Origin: Burkholderiaceae bacterium | GTDB lineage: Bacteria > Pseudomonadota > Gammaproteobacteria > Burkholderiales > Burkholderiaceae | DNA length: 10,995 nucleotides | NCBI GenBank assembly: GCA_022701845.1 | Contig: JAKONS010000203.1 | Location: 1-10,995 of the forward strand | Reading direction: 5' to 3' | Shown: positions 8,446 through 10,995 of the stretch, piece by piece | Position numbering within the stretch: the stretch's first letter is position 1 | Layout of the letters: every line of letters starts with the position of its first letter | The notes under the pieces: model-generated | Database searches by the model: none | Seen by the model: the letters and a program-made list of their open reading frames with translations, nothing else | Told to the model about the DNA's origin: nothing | Program-made: the position numbers and the translations under genes

Positions 8446-9852
8446 ATGTCCGGAGTCCAAAAGACCACCCACCACGCAACGTTCTTCAATGGGGTCGTGG
8501 CGATCATCTGCGCGGTCGCCCTCAGCGCCACCCTGCTGCTGTGGGTGGGCGTGTACCGCGACGCCGACTTCAAGAACTTCAACGTGGTGAGCCTGCTGGG
8601 CTTCGCCGTCGGCCTGGTGGCCTTCCGCGACATCGGCGAAGAGCTGCTCGACGTGCGGGTGCACTGGCGCGCCATGCTGCGCTCGCTCCTGCGGCGCTGG
8701 GCGGTGACCTTCGCGGTGGTGCTGTTCGCGCTCTACCTGGCCAAGATCGGCTCGACCATGTCGCGCCTGGTGATGCTGGGCTGGCTGCTGAGCACGCCCT
8801 TCGTGCTGACGCCCGCGCTGCTGATCTGCCGGCGCATGGCGGTCAGCCTCTACAGCTCGCCCGGGCTGCGCCGCAAGGCGGTGTTCGTGTTCTTCGACGA
8901 GGAGGCCTCGCAGCTGGCCGGCACCCTCAGCCGCTCGCCGATCCTCGGCATCACGCCGCTGGGCTACTTCGACGACCGCGACGTGCCGCGCGGGGTGAAC
9001 ACCGAAGGCCTGAGCAAGCTGGGCGATGTCGGCAAGGCGCACGAATGGATCATGAGCCACCGGGTCGACATGGTGTTCATGGGCCTGCGCGGCGCCCACG
9101 GCGTGCGCGCGCAGGTGCTGCTCGACGCGCTGCTCGACTCGGTGGTGTCGATCTATTTCGTGCCCGACTACCGGCCGGCCGGCCTGCGCCATGTGCAGTA
9201 CGCCGAGCTCGCCGACGTGCCGGTGCTGGTGGCCTACGAGACGCCGTTCCTCGGCCTGTCGCGCATCTGCAAGCGCGCCATGGACATCGCGCTGTCGCTG
9301 CTGCTGCTGCTGCTGGCCGCGCCGCTGATGCTGATGTGCGCGGCAGCGGTGCGGCTGAGCTCGCCCGGCCCGATCCTGTTCCGGCAGAAGCGCTACGGCG
9401 CCGGCGGCGTGGAGATCTCGGTCTACAAGTTCCGCTCGATGTTCGACGAGCCGGCGCCGGTCGACGGCGTGGTGCAGCAGGCCCGCCGCAACGACCCGCG
9501 GGTGACGCCGGTGGGCGCCTTCCTGCGCCGCACCTCGCTCGACGAGATGCCGCAGTTCTTCAACGTGCTGGGCGGCTCGATGAGCATCGTCGGGCCGCGC
9601 CCGCACGCGGTGCAGCACAACGAGCTGTACCGGCGCCAGGTGCGCGGCTACATGCTGCGCCACAAGGTCAAGCCGGGCATCACCGGCTGGGCGCAGGTCA
9701 ACGGCGCGCGGGGCGAGACCTCCACCCTCGACAAGATGGAGAAGCGGGTCGAATTCGACCTGTACTACATCCGCAACTGGTCGCTCATGCTCGACCTGAG
9801 AATCCTCATCATGACCGCTCTTCTGGTGGTGCGAGACCGCCATGCCTTCTGA
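8446..9852 (+). CDS. Undecaprenyl-phosphate hexose-1-phosphate transferase (WcaJ type)
   Basis: This is the priming enzyme of polysaccharide synthesis. It moves a hexose-1-phosphate, probably glucose-1-phosphate, from UDP-sugar to undecaprenyl phosphate at the inner membrane. The 468 residues match the WcaJ size. The N-terminal part has four hydrophobic segments (about 12-33, 46-60, 84-100 and 108-128). A soluble Rossmann-like middle follows (about 140-265). The re-entrant helix then covers 277-303, with a run of six leucines, before the catalytic bacterial-sugar-transferase domain. Catalytic-domain motifs are KRAMDI (276-281), [13 protein letters not shown] (306-318), YKFRSM (327-332), [18 protein letters not shown] (363-380), VGPRPH (382-387), [16 protein letters not shown] (409-424) and YYIRNWS (440-446). 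ATG 8446 lacks a clear Shine-Dalgarno sequence. The gene overlaps the next one by 11 nt. Glucose as the sugar is a family-level guess. Confidence 0.95.
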   Translation: MSGVQKTTHHATFFNGVVAIICAVALSATLLLWVGVYRDADFKNFNVVSLLGFAVGLVAFRDIGEELLDVRVHWRAMLRSLLRRWAVTFAVVLFALYLAKIGSTMSRLVMLGWLLSTPFVLTPALLICRRMAVSLYSSPGLRRKAVFVFFDEEASQLAGTLSRSPILGITPLGYFDDRDVPRGVNTEGLSKLGDVGKAHEWIMSHRVDMVFMGLRGAHGVRAQVLLDALLDSVVSIYFVPDYRPAGLRHVQYAELADVPVLVAYETPFLGLSRICKRAMDIALSLLLLLLAAPLMLMCAAAVRLSSPGPILFRQKRYGAGGVEISVYKFRSMFDEPAPVDGVVQQARRNDPRVTPVGAFLRRTSLDEMPQFFNVLGGSMSIVGPRPHAVQHNELYRRQVRGYMLRHKVKPGITGWAQVNGARGETSTLDKMEKRVEFDLYYIRNWSLMLDLRILIMTALLVVRDRHAF

Positions 9853-10995
9853 CGACCACGCCGCCGCCGGCGCTCCGCTTACCCCGGCGCCTGCGCCGAC
9901 GCCGGCCCTGCCGGCCTCCCTGCACATGGCGGTGCACGACAGCCTGGCCTCGGTCGAATCGCGCTGGCGCGAGGCCTGGCCCCGGCTGCGCGGCACCGCC
10001 TTCCAGAGCTTCGACTGGGTGCACACCTGGTACGAGCACCTGGGCCGCGCCGCCGGCTGGAAGATCTGCATCGCCGAACTGCGCGCCGACACCCCCGACG
10101 GCCCCACCGTGCTGCTGCTGCCACTGGGCTTCCGGCGCGAGGGCCTGCTGCGGGTGATGGGTTTCCTGGGCGACGCGATGCTCGACTACCAGGCACCGCT
10201 GATCGACCCGGATTTCGCCCGCGCGGTGACGCCCGCCCATGCCGCGCGGCTGTGGAACGGCTTCGTCGGCGTGCTGCCGTCGATGGACCTGATCCGCCTG
10301 CGCCGGCTGCCGGCGTCGATCGACGGCCTGGCCAACCCGTTCGCCGCCCTGCCCGGCGCGCGCCACATCGAGAGCGCGCACGCCGCGCGGCTGCCGACCA
10401 CCTTCGCCGCCTATGCCGCCGGGCGCGACAGCGGCCTGCTGGCCAACACCCGCCGCAAGATGCGGCGGCTGGCGGAAGCCGGCACGGTGCGCATCGTCAC
10501 CCGGGTCACCGAGCCGGACGAACTGCGGCGGGTGATGGATGCGCTGGCCGAGCAGAAATCGCGCCGCTGGCAGCAGAGCGGCGCCTTCGACGCCTTCACC
10601 CTGCCGGGCTTCCGGGCCTTCTTCGACCGCCTCAACGCCGGGCCGATGCAGGGCGCCGAGGCGGTGGTGTCGGCGCTGATGCTCGACGAGCGACCGATCG
10701 CCACCCACTGGGGCATGCGCATGGGCGGCACCCTCTACTGGCTGCTGCCCGGCTACGACGACGCCTATGCCCGCTTCTCGCCCGGCCGGCTGCTGATGGA
10801 GGCGCTCCTGCGCCAGTGCATCGAGGACGGCTACGACGTGTTCGATTTCACCGCCGGCGACGAGCCCTACAAGCTGCAGTGGGCCGACGAGCACATGAAG
10901 CTGTATGCGCTGCAGCAGTCGTGCAGCACGCTCGGCAACGTCGCGCTCAACATCGACCGGGTGCGCCAGTTCGCCAAAAGCATGCCGGCGCTGCG
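9842..10995 (+). CDS. CelD/BcsL-like GNAT-fold acyltransferase, 3' end outside window
   Basis: The frame opens at ATG 9842 and runs without a stop for 384 codons to the window end, so the C-terminus is missing. The sequence fits the CelD/BcsL group with a BioF2-like (Acetyltransf_6) GNAT domain, often found in exopolysaccharide and cellulose loci. The N-terminal half (about 45-175) starts with FQSFDWVHTWYEHLG (54-68), a characteristic opening of this group. The GNAT part (about 195-345) has NTRRKMRRL (202-210), a helix containing QKSRRW (238-243), IATHWGMRMGGTLYWLLPGY (286-305), FSPGRLLMEALL (312-323) and YDVFDFTAGDEPYK (331-344). It probably transfers an acyl or aminoacyl group to the glycan or a precursor; substrates are unknown. 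Its start overlaps the WcaJ-type gene by 11 nt, implying co-translation. A distant likeness to FemAB peptidyl transferases is an alternative reading. Confidence 0.88.
   Translation, partial: MPSDDHAAAGAPLTPAPAPTPALPASLHMAVHDSLASVESRWREAWPRLRGTAFQSFDWVHTWYEHLGRAAGWKICIAELRADTPDGPTVLLLPLGFRREGLLRVMGFLGDAMLDYQAPLIDPDFARAVTPAHAARLWNGFVGVLPSMDLIRLRRLPASIDGLANPFAALPGARHIESAHAARLPTTFAAYAAGRDSGLLANTRRKMRRLAEAGTVRIVTRVTEPDELRRVMDALAEQKSRRWQQSGAFDAFTLPGFRAFFDRLNAGPMQGAEAVVSALMLDERPIATHWGMRMGGTLYWLLPGYDDAYARFSPGRLLMEALLRQCIEDGYDVFDFTAGDEPYKLQWADEHMKLYALQQSCSTLGNVALNIDRVRQFAKSMPAL

Noticed and set aside
8338..10107. 589-codon minus-strand frame over the WcaJ-type gene
   Set aside because: It is His/Gln/Arg-rich shadow sequence opposite a complete, motif-bearing gene.
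8541..10157. 538-codon plus-strand frame inside the WcaJ-type gene
   Set aside because: The out-of-frame translation is almost only A, R, G and P with no motifs. The overlapping frame carries the full catalytic domain.

Overview
This GC-rich window looks like chromosomal DNA from a betaproteobacterium, most likely Burkholderiales and plausibly Comamonadaceae. The evidence is the codon usage, the fkpB-ispH pair with radC divergent from it, the serS insert typical of the group, and the style of the exopolysaccharide genes. The assignment is inferred from sequence character and remembered gene order, not from a search.

Layout. Positions 1-428 are clearly more AT-rich than the rest and hold no convincing gene. 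They contain an imperfect inverted repeat (89-135), an operator-like palindrome (161-180), a doubtful 42-codon ORF, and a strong intrinsic terminator pointing left (390-423). Positions 429-1892 are a leftward unit in which seryl-tRNA synthetase (serS) is followed 45 nt later by a tRNA-Ser(CGA) gene with encoded CCA and then that terminator. Positions 1999-5697 are housekeeping genes: a CBS-domain protein (+), ispH and fkpB (minus, translationally coupled), then radC and an Smr-domain protein (+). Positions 5702-6505 hold a group II truncated haemoglobin (-) divergent from a small CGYC thioredoxin-like protein (+).

From 6518 to the right edge the window enters a surface-polysaccharide locus. 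A family 2 glycosyltransferase (-) is divergent from a rightward run of three genes: a WecG/TagA/CpsF (GT26) glycosyltransferase, a WcaJ-type polyprenyl-phosphate hexose-1-phosphate transferase, and a CelD/BcsL-like GNAT-fold protein cut by the window end. The divergent promoter region carries two near-identical 12-bp direct repeats 16 bp apart, the best candidate regulatory site in the window. The expected division of labour is that the WcaJ-type enzyme primes undecaprenyl phosphate, the GT26 and GT2 enzymes add sugars, and the GNAT-like protein may acylate the product. Export and polymerisation genes would lie beyond the right edge.

I found no CRISPR array, transposase, integrase, phage gene or toxin-antitoxin pair. 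Nothing here is clearly an undescribed system. The most open points are the polysaccharide-locus operator, the orphan operator in the AT-rich left end, and the serS/tRNA-Ser linkage.
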